From the IMG/VR virus record IMGVR_UViG_3300026484_000390, positions 1 through 64,000 of that record: a stretch of 64,000 bases of DNA. One strand, given 5' to 3'. The notes under the pieces were generated by a model. It saw only the letters and a list, made by a program, of their open reading frames with translations. It ran no database searches and had not been told where the DNA came from. Numbering within the stretch: position 1 is the stretch's first letter; each line of letters begins with the position of its first letter. Shown in pieces: positions 56,506-64,000 of the stretch. A program made the translations under genes and the position numbers. This stretch comes from a virus.

Positions 56506-57779
56506 AAGATGAGAATTTTTTCAAGTCCGAATTATCTAAAAGAAAAGTTAAGGACGCAAATAAAATACTAGAATACATATTTTTTTGTATTTCTAAAAAA
56601 GATCTAAAAACTAACAAGTATATTAAAGGAGTTACTGAACATCATCATATTTTACCCTCTTCCCTCTACCCAGAATATAGTAATCTCAAAAAGAACGCGT
56701 GGAACGGTGTACATCTAACATATGAAGACCATTATAAAACTCACAGTATTTTGGTAGAAGCCCTATCAGATAACAAAATGCTAATGGCTTGGTTCAATAT
56801 GGGTAATATTAAAGATTTACATAAAGAAGGATGCTATAAAGAAAGTAAAGAGCGTGCCTTGGAATATTTAAGTAAAACTGTTGTGGCTAGGCCATTAGGA
56901 TCATCAGAAAAATATAGAAGAATACTTTTAGAAGATTTTTACAAAGGTAAGTGGGAAATACCCACAGCCAATATGGTACCAGTTTCAAACAAAGAAGGAC
57001 TTAGATTTTCTGTACATAAAGATTATTACCACATCAATAAACACAACCTAAGCCCTTTTATAGGCACAAAAATGCCTGTTCGGGAAGTTGGGACAGATAA
57101 AAAGTTATCTGTATCTTCAGAAGAATTCAAATCAGGCAGATATATAGCTTTATCTAAAGATAGGGTGGGAGCTATAGCAGAAGATGGTTCTAGGGCTATT
57201 GTATCTTCTGAAGAATATGCTAATGGAAATTACTCTCATGCTAATTCTGGAAAAACATCTTGCTTAGATTTAGAAGGTAACAAAGTAACAGTATCAACAG
57301 ATGAATACAGAAAAAACAGAAACAAATATATTCATCCTAATGAAGGCAAGATATCAGTCTACAAAAGGGACACATTAGATCAAGTGTTTATTACTACCGA
57401 AGAATATATCAAAAACAAGAGCAAATACAAAATACCAACTGAAGGAACGCTTACAGCTTATAACGATAAAGGCATAAAAACCAGAATTACTAAAGAGGAA
57501 TATTACAGCAGAGGATACTCTCATTCCAACTCCCTTTTATTGACAGCTAGAGATATCTTAGGAGAAAGTAAAGCGATTCAAGTTACTAGGGAATTTTATC
57601 TGGCGAACAGAAACTACATCCAAAATTCTTCCAAATATGTGTATCTCTATAACGGTCAATATTATAGGTCGGCAGATTTAGTAGAGCTCTCAGGAAAAGT
57701 AAATGTTCCCAGAAAATATAAAAAAGTTAAAATATCAATAAAAGAATATACCGCTATATTAAGTAAGAAAACAGTATAA
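56502..57779 (+). CDS. HNH homing endonuclease with tandem DNA-binding repeats
   Basis: 425 residues. The HNH part, TEHHHILPSSLYP and NGVHLTYEDHYKTHSIL, matches the enzyme at 49874. From 165 to 415 about seven repeats of 35-40 residues follow; core forms are VSSEEFKSGRY, VSSEEYANGNYSHANSGK, VSTDEYRKNRNKYIHPNEG, ITTEEYIKNKSKYKIPTEG, ITKEEYYSRGYSHSNS, VTREFYLANRNYI. Each pairs two strands (e.g. AYNDKGIKTRI) with a short helix, like repeats that read bases in other phage homing enzymes. The gene separates queE and dpdA, its likely insertion locus. Confidence 0.82.
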   Translation: MKDENFFKSELSKRKVKDANKILEYIFFCISKKDLKTNKYIKGVTEHHHILPSSLYPEYSNLKKNAWNGVHLTYEDHYKTHSILVEALSDNKMLMAWFNMGNIKDLHKEGCYKESKERALEYLSKTVVARPLGSSEKYRRILLEDFYKGKWEIPTANMVPVSNKEGLRFSVHKDYYHINKHNLSPFIGTKMPVREVGTDKKLSVSSEEFKSGRYIALSKDRVGAIAEDGSRAIVSSEEYANGNYSHANSGKTSCLDLEGNKVTVSTDEYRKNRNKYIHPNEGKISVYKRDTLDQVFITTEEYIKNKSKYKIPTEGTLTAYNDKGIKTRITKEEYYSRGYSHSNSLLLTARDILGESKAIQVTREFYLANRNYIQNSSKYVYLYNGQYYRSADLVELSGKVNVPRKYKKVKISIKEYTAILSKKTV

Positions 57780-57809
57780 TCTTTATATTAGAAATTATAA
57801 AGGAAATAA

Positions 57810-59573
57810 ATGAACAATACCAAACACAAATTAAAATTGACCTATATCAGCTCTGCTATTACATCATTCGCGAGAGCGTCTGGAATTGCAGAATCAGGGA
57901 AGAAAATAGGTATGGAAAAAGAATATCGTAGTTTGATGCAAGATTTACTATATCGAATAGATGGTTACAGCGTTAATTGTGACCACGGCACTCTATGGAA
58001 TGCTCTTACAGAAAAAGGCCATAAAAAAATATTAAAAGGGTTAAACGACCCCCAACGAAAACAGATGATTGTTATGGCCGATTCTGGAGGTCTCCAACAA
58101 ATTACCTTAGGTATTAATGTGACAGATGAAGGAAGAAAGGAAATCTTTAGGCGACAAGCGGAATTTAGTACGCACGCTATGAACTTTGACGAGATGCCAG
58201 TTTTGGTAAATGAAGCTCTTCGAGACAAATTCGCATCACAAGGAAACGGTGATCAAGGACTTAAGCTAAATCATAGTATCAAATATTTTATTAAAGAGTT
58301 GAGATATGACAGAGGAAGAGAGTCAGGTTTTAACATTAAAGAGCAAATTGATATCATTATAGATTTTAAGAAAAATAACCCAGAAAAAGAAGTAACTAAA
58401 GTTTTAACAATTATACAAGGTTGGGATATCGAAGATTATAATGAATATGCTAGAGGGGTTTATTCGGTTTTTAACGAAATGGAAGAAGCAGAGAGAGAAA
58501 AATATTATGAACATATTGGTGGGATTTCACTAGGAACTTCAGGTATCATTTCTTACTTTAGAATGTTTGATTTATATTGTAGGGCACCTATGGATTTAAC
58601 TAACGTACCTGAAAGATTTAGAAGTTTTATTCATATTCTAGGATTAGGCGGCAATAATAAAAGTGGAGTTTTATTTGCTTTACAAGATAATTTTTTCGGA
58701 AAAGAAGTTCATTATACTTATGACTCAACATCTCTAACAGCCGCGAGCACTTTTGGTAAACATATAATTTTAGAAGAGAAAACAACTTACAAAAAAGGTG
58801 AGCAAATAACTTTTATGAATCAGAGATCGCAACAATTAGGAAGAGATATTAGTGATAAGACTGTAGATTTTATGAAAGAAGTTCAAGACGAATATGCTGA
58901 TTTATTACAATTACACTTAGGTGATAGTAAAATGAGTGCAGATGATTTTAGAAATAAATATAGCCCCTGGAGAGATGACGGTTGTGCCGGATTAAAATCT
59001 TTTGAAGATAAATTTGATGGGAAAGACGGATTAATAGCTAGAGAACAATACAATAATGCAATTTCTTTAAATGCATATTTGCATTTTGCTTTAGAAGCAA
59101 AAACTTTTATGAGATTATTGGACGATATGAAAAGAGGGGATTTTAATTCTATTTCAGATAATGAGTACAGAAAAGCAATGGAAAAATTATTTACAATTAA
59201 AACTTATGACGAATATATGAAAAGAAGAGGGGAATTTAAAGCTATCCTTGGATATATCCCAAATCCGGGTTCTGAAGAAGCTGAATGGTATGAGAAGACA
59301 AATCGCCCTTTAGAAAATAGTAACGAGAAAAGAAAGAGTACTATGACATATTGCCAAACAGTTGAAGAATTTAATGAAATTTGCAGAAGCTCTGTTATAG
59401 ACCCTTTAGACGATTTTATGGGAGATGAAGATCCTACAGAAAATATAGAAAAAATAACTAGGGAGTATGAAAATAGTATTGATATTCCAGTTAAATTGAC
59501 AGCTTCTCAACGGGTTAAAGCTGCGGCAGATATTATTTTAAGTAGACACAATTTAGACCCAGAGGAGTGGTAA
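57810..59573 (+). CDS. dpdA: DpdA-like tRNA-guanine-transglycosylase family DNA modifier
   Basis: 587 residues. VMADSGGLQQITLG is the TGT D-S-G-G-x-Q motif with the catalytic Asp; EFSTHAMNFDEMPVL and the GGISLGTSGIISYF and ILGLGG segments follow the TIM-barrel order. It is longer than a bacterial TGT and lacks the normal C-x-C-x-x-C zinc pattern near the end, both as expected for DpdA. DpdA swaps guanine in DNA for a 7-deazaguanine base. Expect partial or full G replacement. Ends one base before hddA, so modification and sugar genes share a transcript. Confidence 0.8.
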   Translation: MNNTKHKLKLTYISSAITSFARASGIAESGKKIGMEKEYRSLMQDLLYRIDGYSVNCDHGTLWNALTEKGHKKILKGLNDPQRKQMIVMADSGGLQQITLGINVTDEGRKEIFRRQAEFSTHAMNFDEMPVLVNEALRDKFASQGNGDQGLKLNHSIKYFIKELRYDRGRESGFNIKEQIDIIIDFKKNNPEKEVTKVLTIIQGWDIEDYNEYARGVYSVFNEMEEAEREKYYEHIGGISLGTSGIISYFRMFDLYCRAPMDLTNVPERFRSFIHILGLGGNNKSGVLFALQDNFFGKEVHYTYDSTSLTAASTFGKHIILEEKTTYKKGEQITFMNQRSQQLGRDISDKTVDFMKEVQDEYADLLQLHLGDSKMSADDFRNKYSPWRDDGCAGLKSFEDKFDGKDGLIAREQYNNAISLNAYLHFALEAKTFMRLLDDMKRGDFNSISDNEYRKAMEKLFTIKTYDEYMKRRGEFKAILGYIPNPGSEEAEWYEKTNRPLENSNEKRKSTMTYCQTVEEFNEICRSSVIDPLDDFMGDEDPTENIEKITREYENSIDIPVKLTASQRVKAAADIILSRHNLDPEEW

Positions 59574-59574
59574 A

Positions 59575-60591
59575 ATGCACAAAATAGTTAGAAGTAAAGC
59601 ACCTTTACGATTAGGTTTTGGAGGTGGAGGGACAGATGTCTCTCCTTTTAGTGACACCCACGGAGGATATGTTCTAAATGCTACTATAAACAAATACAGC
59701 TATTGTACAATAGAAGAAAACATAAAAGATAATAAAACTTATTTTGAAGCTACAGATATTGGCGAGACTAATGAATGCAATGAAAAAGGTAAGAGTATAA
59801 ATGATAAATGTTTACTTTTAACCGGAGTATATAACTCTTTAATAAAGCGCAATCTCATAAAATATACACCACTAAAAATTAGTACTTATTCTGATGTTCA
59901 AGGTGGTTCAGGATTGGGTTCTAGTTCTACAATGGTAGTAGCTATTTTGCAATCTTTTATAGAATATTTCAATATCCCATTGGGAGAATACGACATAGCA
60001 GAATTAGCTTGGGAAATAGAAAGAAAAGAATTATTATTGCAAGGCGGAAAACAAGATCAATTTTGTGCTACTTTTGGAGGATGGAATTTTATGGAATTTA
60101 ATAAGGATAATACAATAGTTAATCCTTTAAGAATAAAATCAAATTTTTTAAATGAATTATCTGCTAGTTTACTTATTTGTTTTGTGGGAAAAAGTAGAAA
60201 CTCTGGAGATGTAATAGCTGAGCAAATTAAATCACAAGGCAAGTCTGAGAGTTCACTAATGAATTTAAAGCAGTCAGCTTTAGATATGAAAGAAGCTGTA
60301 CTAAAATGTGATATAAAATCTTTTGGTATAATTTTAAATAAATCTTGGGAAGCCAAGAAAAAAACCTCTCAAAATATATCAAACGAGTATATAGATAAAA
60401 TATACAATACAGCCATTAAACACGGTGCATTTTCAAGTAAACTTTCAGGTGCCGGGGCATCGGGGTTTATGATGTTTTTAGTAGCGCCTGAAAAGAAAGT
60501 TAATGTTAAGCGAGTACTTAAAGATGAATTTGGACTAAAAGCCGAGGATATACAGTTTTCTAAGGAAGGTGTAGTTTCTTGGCAGGTTTAA
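59575..60591 (+). CDS. hddA: D-glycero-D-manno-heptose 7-phosphate kinase (GHMP family)
   Basis: 338 residues. SKAPLRLGFGGGGTDVSPF is the HddA start; GGSGLGSSSTMVVAIL is the GHMP ATP motif; GGKQDQFCATFGG and a C-terminal KLSGAGASGFMMFL complete the signature. Phosphorylates the heptose at position 1 on the way to GDP-heptose. First gene of the sugar set and directly after dpdA. Ends before a terminator at 60694. Confidence 0.9.
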   Translation: MHKIVRSKAPLRLGFGGGGTDVSPFSDTHGGYVLNATINKYSYCTIEENIKDNKTYFEATDIGETNECNEKGKSINDKCLLLTGVYNSLIKRNLIKYTPLKISTYSDVQGGSGLGSSSTMVVAILQSFIEYFNIPLGEYDIAELAWEIERKELLLQGGKQDQFCATFGGWNFMEFNKDNTIVNPLRIKSNFLNELSASLLICFVGKSRNSGDVIAEQIKSQGKSESSLMNLKQSALDMKEAVLKCDIKSFGIILNKSWEAKKKTSQNISNEYIDKIYNTAIKHGAFSSKLSGAGASGFMMFLVAPEKKVNVKRVLKDEFGLKAEDIQFSKEGVVSWQV

Positions 60592-60693
60592 GCGACAAAA
60601 TAGACAAGAATTAAAAACTTCAACTAACTTATAGATAATAAGTGTTTAATGGAACTAAGAGCACATATCTTCTTACTACCAGTATAATTAAAA

Positions 60694-60722
60694 ACGGTAC
60701 CTGCAAGAGGTACTGTCTTTTA
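60694..60722 (+). terminator. Rho-independent terminator
   Basis: ACGGTACCT pairs with AGGTACTGT (9 bp, one G-T, loop GCAAG), followed by CTTTTAT. Separates hddA from gmhA. Confidence 0.72.
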
Positions 60723-60745
60723 TATAGCTTTAAGGAAAATTCAGT

Positions 60746-60751
60746 TATAAT
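60746..60751 (+). promoter_or_regulatory. Early promoter TATAAT for gmhA operon
   Basis: AATTCAGTTATAATATAATA, with TTTAAGGAAAA 13 bases upstream; RBS AAAGGA follows. Confidence 0.6.
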
Positions 60752-60770
60752 ATAATATAAAGGATAAAAA

Positions 60771-61331
60771 ATGAATACAGATATTATTAACCACATAAAG
60801 GCATTATCGTCATTAGATAAAGAAACTTTAACTTATTATAAATCAATTGTTAAAACAGCAATTAAACAAAGAAGAACAATTTTTACAGCCGGCAACGGTG
60901 GGAGTGCATCAGATAGTGCACATTTAACTGGAGAAATAGTAGGGAAATTTTTAATTGACCGACCAGGATATCCTGCAGTTGATTTATCAGCCAATAATAC
61001 AGTTATAACAGCTATAGGGAACGATTTCGGATACGAAAAGATTTTTAGTAGACAATTAGAATCCGCTGCCAACCAGGGAGATGTGTTTATCGGTTTTACA
61101 ACTTCAGGAAATTCTAAAAATATTTTAGAAGGTGCTAAACAGGCTAAAAAGATGGGATTAGAAGTGTTAATTATATCAGGAAGAGATGGGGGAGAGATTG
61201 CTAAAGAAGGATTTAAGTCTTTAATTGTAAATAGTAACTCTACTCCAGTTATACAGATAGTGCACGGATTTATTTTACATCAAATTGCCTATGTAACTGA
61301 TGAAGTTTTCCGAGAACAAGATGACATCTAA
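60771..61331 (+). CDS. gmhA: Sedoheptulose 7-phosphate isomerase (SIS domain)
   Basis: 186 residues. FTAGNGGSASDSAHLTGEIV is the typical GmhA phosphate-binding start, followed by GKFLIDRPGYPAVDLSANN, GNDFGYE and FIGFTTSGNSKN, and VHGFILHQ near the end with the catalytic His. Makes D-glycero-D-manno-heptose 7-phosphate. Overlaps hddC by 11 bases. Confidence 0.93.
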   Translation: MNTDIINHIKALSSLDKETLTYYKSIVKTAIKQRRTIFTAGNGGSASDSAHLTGEIVGKFLIDRPGYPAVDLSANNTVITAIGNDFGYEKIFSRQLESAANQGDVFIGFTTSGNSKNILEGAKQAKKMGLEVLIISGRDGGEIAKEGFKSLIVNSNSTPVIQIVHGFILHQIAYVTDEVFREQDDI

Positions 61332-61968
61332 ATCTGAAATCTTAGAAAATATACCCGTATTGATATTAGCAGGAGGAAGAGGAACTAGATTGCAGTCAGA
61401 AGTATCAGATAGAGCCAAACCAATGGCTGATATAAACGGTAGGCCGTTTATGGATTTATTATTAGAGAAATATAAAAAACACAAAATTTATATTTCTGTA
61501 GGATACAAAAAAGAATCTATTATAAATGCGTATAAAGATAAATATGAATATATTATAGAAAATGAGGCTTTAGGAACTGGTGGTGCTATTAAAAAGGCAT
61601 TTACTGAGACTAAAGTTAATAAAATGATAGTCTTAAACGGAGATACTTATACAGATCTTAATATTACTTTAAGAAAAGAGAGTGTTGTTATTAATACAGT
61701 TTATCAAGAAAACTGTCACAGATACGGGCTTGTAACTTCTGTAAACGGAAAAATTCACTTTAAAGAAAAGGGTTACAACGGTGAGGGTTGCATCAATTCT
61801 GGAGTTTATATTATAGATAAAAAAGTGCTGGCAGATGAACCAGATATTTTTAGTTTTGAAGACTTTTTAACAAAATATGATGATATTGGTATTATAGAAC
61901 ATAAAGCTAGTTTTATAGATATTGGAGTTCCTGAAGATTATAGGAAGGCGGTAAAACAATTTGGATAA
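61321..61968 (+). CDS. hddC: Heptose 1-phosphate guanylyl/nucleotidyltransferase
   Basis: 215 residues from ATG 61321; an ATG seven codons upstream lies inside gmhA. VLILAGGRGTRLQSEVSDRAKPM is the sugar-nucleotidyltransferase start; LGTGGAIKKAF and VLNGDTY (metal Asp) follow; NSGVYIIDKKVL. The size and neighbours fit HddC, giving GDP-D-glycero-alpha-D-manno-heptose. Overlaps gmhB by 8 bases. Confidence 0.86.
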   Translation: MTSKSEILENIPVLILAGGRGTRLQSEVSDRAKPMADINGRPFMDLLLEKYKKHKIYISVGYKKESIINAYKDKYEYIIENEALGTGGAIKKAFTETKVNKMIVLNGDTYTDLNITLRKESVVINTVYQENCHRYGLVTSVNGKIHFKEKGYNGEGCINSGVYIIDKKVLADEPDIFSFEDFLTKYDDIGIIEHKASFIDIGVPEDYRKAVKQFG

Positions 61969-62431
61969 AATATTATTTTTAGATAGAGATGGGGTCATCA
62001 ACAAAGACCCAAACGGATACACTTATGATTATAACACTTTGGAATATAATAAAGACTTAATAGAATATATTAGTAGAAATTTTAACGATTATATTAAGAT
62101 AATAGTGACCAATCAGTCGGGAATAGCACGAGGAAAATATACTAAGAACGATTTTTTAGAATTAAGTGCCTATATAATAAATGATTTAAAAAAGTTTGAA
62201 ATAATAATTGATGAAATATATTATGCTCCTTATTTGCCTGATAGCAATCACTTTGATAGAAAACCTAACCCGGGTATGATTATTAAGGGATTAATGAAAT
62301 ATAAAATTAATCCCAAAAACTGTATAATGATAGGTGATAAGGAAACGGATAGAGAGGCAGCGAAACACGCTGGAATTGATAACTTTATAATGTATAAGGA
62401 AGGATTATATTATGATAAGGATAATTGGTAA
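61961..62431 (+). CDS. gmhB: D,D-heptose 1,7-bisphosphate phosphatase (HAD)
   Basis: 156 residues, TTG start overlapping hddC. LFLDRDGVINKD is the HAD nucleophile motif (DxDG), IIVTNQSGIARGKY motif II, RKPNPGM motif III, IMIGDKETDREAAKHAG motif IV, matching GmhB; the three-Cys zinc loop of many GmhB is absent (YYAPYLPDSN instead). Removes the 7-phosphate. Confidence 0.88.
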   Translation: MDKILFLDRDGVINKDPNGYTYDYNTLEYNKDLIEYISRNFNDYIKIIVTNQSGIARGKYTKNDFLELSAYIINDLKKFEIIIDEIYYAPYLPDSNHFDRKPNPGMIIKGLMKYKINPKNCIMIGDKETDREAAKHAGIDNFIMYKEGLYYDKDNW

Positions 62432-63137
62432 CGGTGCAATAGGTAAATATTTACTGACTGATAATAGTTTTGAGATGTTTCCTAGGTTCTCTTTGGAAAA
62501 CTATATTTCTAGTAAGGAAAATATTTTAAGTTATGGTAAAGGTAATACTTTTATATTTACAGCAGGAATGAGTAAACCTCAAGACTGTGAAGAAAATTTT
62601 GTATTATTGGGAAAGATAGTTAATGGAACAATAAAAGCTATTAAGGATATAGCTATTCATAATAAAGTACTTTTTTTGAGCTCAGATGTTGTAAAAGGTA
62701 GAAGTACATCGTATTCTTGGAGTAAAAAAGAAATAGAAAAGAATCTTTTGGAAATTAATAATGTTAAAGTAGCCAGACTGTCTTATGTATTCTCGGATGT
62801 AAAAGGATTTGAAGACCCTTTTACTAAATATGCTATACAAGAAGAAAAAGCAATAGAAGTTTATGCAGACCTTAAACGAAATATAATTCATATTAAAGAT
62901 GTTAAAGACGGAATTATCGAAATATGCAGTAATTTTAAAAAAGCACCTGATATTATTAGCTTAACTGGCAAAAACTGTATAGACAAAAGCACTCTATTGC
63001 AGTATATTAAGTGTGAATATAATATAATAACAGACACTAAGGCGATAGAAAAGTTTTTTAAAAATAGAGATAAATATATTTCTGTTGAACCAAACTTTTA
63101 TATGCCTAAAATCGATTTAACCAAAGGAAGAGAATGA
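62412..63137 (+). CDS. SDR-family epimerase/reductase (RmlD/GDP-sugar type)
   Basis: 241 residues. MIRIIGNGAIGKYLL is the dinucleotide-binding GxGxxG; VLFLSSDVVKG, YSWSKKEIEK (Y-x-x-x-K) and ARLSYVFSD follow as in RmlD-like reductases. Would reduce or epimerise the 4-keto sugar made by the dehydratase that follows. Overlaps its neighbours by 20 and 4 bases. Confidence 0.76.
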   Translation: MIRIIGNGAIGKYLLTDNSFEMFPRFSLENYISSKENILSYGKGNTFIFTAGMSKPQDCEENFVLLGKIVNGTIKAIKDIAIHNKVLFLSSDVVKGRSTSYSWSKKEIEKNLLEINNVKVARLSYVFSDVKGFEDPFTKYAIQEEKAIEVYADLKRNIIHIKDVKDGIIEICSNFKKAPDIISLTGKNCIDKSTLLQYIKCEYNIITDTKAIEKFFKNRDKYISVEPNFYMPKIDLTKGRE

Positions 63138-64000
63138 GCAATACAAAAATTAAAAAAGTATTATTAACAGGCATAACAGGACAAGTGGCATCGATATACG
63201 CCGATTTTTTATTAGCAAATACTGATGTTGATATTATAGGATCACTTAGGTGGCAAGAACCTATAGATAATATTAGACATTTAACCGATAGAATAAACAA
63301 AAAAGATAGAATCCTTACAGAGTTCGCAGATTTGAATGATTATAGCAGCTTTGAAAGATTAATTAAAAAGCATAAACCAGATGTGATTGTTTCACTTGCA
63401 GCTGAGAGCTACCCTACAACAAGTTTTTCAAATCCATTAATAACTATGCAAACAAACATTTTGGGTACTAATAATATTCTAGAAATTGTTAGAATTATGA
63501 AAGAAGAAGAAGGATATAATCCACTAATACACATAGTAAGCTCTTCTGAAGTTTATGGGAAAGCTAGTTCCAATAAAGATGGTAAAGACTTATTAATAGG
63601 CGAGGAAACAAAGTTTCACGGTGCAAGTCCATACTCTATTTCTAAAATAGCTACAGACTATTTAGGTCAATTTTATGGTGAAGCTTATAATATGAACACA
63701 GTAGTAACAAGGTTAGGCACTCATACAGGAGCTAGAAGAGGTTCTGTATTTGTAGAATCGGTAATGGCTAGAAAACTGGTCGAAATTGAGATGGGCTTAC
63801 ACAAACCAGAAATCCTAATGGGTAATTTGGAAAGTATTAGGACATTTCAAAATGCTAGGGATGCAGTTAGGGCTTACTGGTTGCTTACTTTAGAAATGGA
63901 AAAAGGTAATATTAAGAAAGGTGACTATTTTAATATAGCAGGAAATGAAAAATTTAAACTATCTGATTTATTAGAAACTATGAAGCAGAAAATAAATTAT
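63134..64000 (+). CDS. GDP-mannose/GDP-heptose 4,6-dehydratase-like (3' end outside window)
   Basis: 289 codons are visible, with no stop before the window ends. VLLTGITGQVASIYADFLL is the Rossmann motif (TGITGQ); SLAAESYPTTSF, VSSSEVYGK (active-site S/T-E) and SPYSISKIATDY (Y-x-x-x-K) follow as in GMD. GMD family members make GDP-4-keto-6-deoxy sugars. After a GDP-heptose pathway the substrate is probably GDP-heptose, giving a 6-deoxy-heptose with the SDR at 62412. ATG 63134 overlaps the previous stop by 4 bases. Confidence 0.86.
   Translation, partial: MSNTKIKKVLLTGITGQVASIYADFLLANTDVDIIGSLRWQEPIDNIRHLTDRINKKDRILTEFADLNDYSSFERLIKKHKPDVIVSLAAESYPTTSFSNPLITMQTNILGTNNILEIVRIMKEEEGYNPLIHIVSSSEVYGKASSNKDGKDLLIGEETKFHGASPYSISKIATDYLGQFYGEAYNMNTVVTRLGTHTGARRGSVFVESVMARKLVEIEMGLHKPEILMGNLESIRTFQNARDAVRAYWLLTLEMEKGNIKKGDYFNIAGNEKFKLSDLLETMKQKINY

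Noticed and set aside
1-64000. CRISPR arrays, rRNA, complete insertion sequences
   Set aside because: No regularly spaced repeats, rRNA segments or intact transposase genes were seen; only the TnpB remnant.

Overview
The window is a stretch of a strictly lytic, T4-like (myovirus-type) bacteriophage genome, very AT-rich and densely coded. The T4 replication set is recognisable: gp41-type DnaB helicase, gp43-type family B DNA polymerase, two gp62-like clamp-loader small subunits, gp32-type single-strand binding protein, gp61-type primase and an RNase H/flap nuclease. Many genes on both strands carry the exact T4-type late promoter TATAAATA. Other promoters are an extended -10 (TGTTATAAT) preceded by a CTTAAGGTTA-like block instead of a normal -35, which resembles published Campylobacter promoters. 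Together with a phage-borne outer-membrane barrel protein and an ADP-heptose/GDP-heptose type sugar operon, this points to a Campylobacterota host (Campylobacter/Arcobacter/Sulfurimonas group). The host is inference.

Layout. 1-9.5 kb: AAA+ ATPase end, a structured RNA, HU-like protein, clamp-loader subunits, DHH phosphoesterase, helicase, and a DNA polymerase broken at its catalytic IDTD/S motif by a split intein whose halves flank a free-standing homing endonuclease. 9.5-17 kb: late genes, most with N-termini like the T4 capsid-targeting peptide; they include a P-loop kinase and a ligase-adenylyltransferase fusion, so these look like virion-packaged, injected proteins. 17-21.2 kb, minus strand: a late module of outer-membrane porin, small exported protein, histidine kinase, 25-residue membrane peptide, receiver-domain protein and tail-anchored protein. 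21.3-43.5 kb: ClpX-like unfoldase, then an early region of many small genes with repeated early promoters and several decayed genes; recognisable are a Ham1-type NTP pyrophosphatase, RNA ligase 1, HD-Pnk end-healing enzyme, secreted SNase, tyrosine-phosphatase-like protein, two phosphoesterases and a dNMP kinase. Two further capsid-targeted genes lie at 39.6-40.4 kb. 43.5-47.2 kb: late virion genes including a gp23/gp24-like capsid protein on the minus strand. 47.3-55.4 kb: homing endonucleases, gp32, RNase H, AAA+ ATPase, a second copy of the structured RNA, DNA methyltransferase, primase. 55.4-64 kb: 7-deazaguanine DNA-modification genes (queE, dpdA-like) split by an HNH endonuclease, then a heptose nucleotide-sugar pathway (hddA, gmhA, hddC, gmhB, an SDR and a GDP-mannose-dehydratase-like gene cut by the window end).

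How it fits together. Early genes would repair RNA, tune nucleotides and neutralise host functions. Replication genes share small hairpin leaders that suggest translational control. Late genes, under the TATAAATA promoters, make capsid contents and the signalling/porin module. Base modification and the heptose pathway would protect the genome and probably alter a glycan. The most unusual items are the two covarying pseudoknot RNAs that start right at late promoters, the late two-component/porin module, the set of capsid-targeted enzymes, and the split-intein polymerase.
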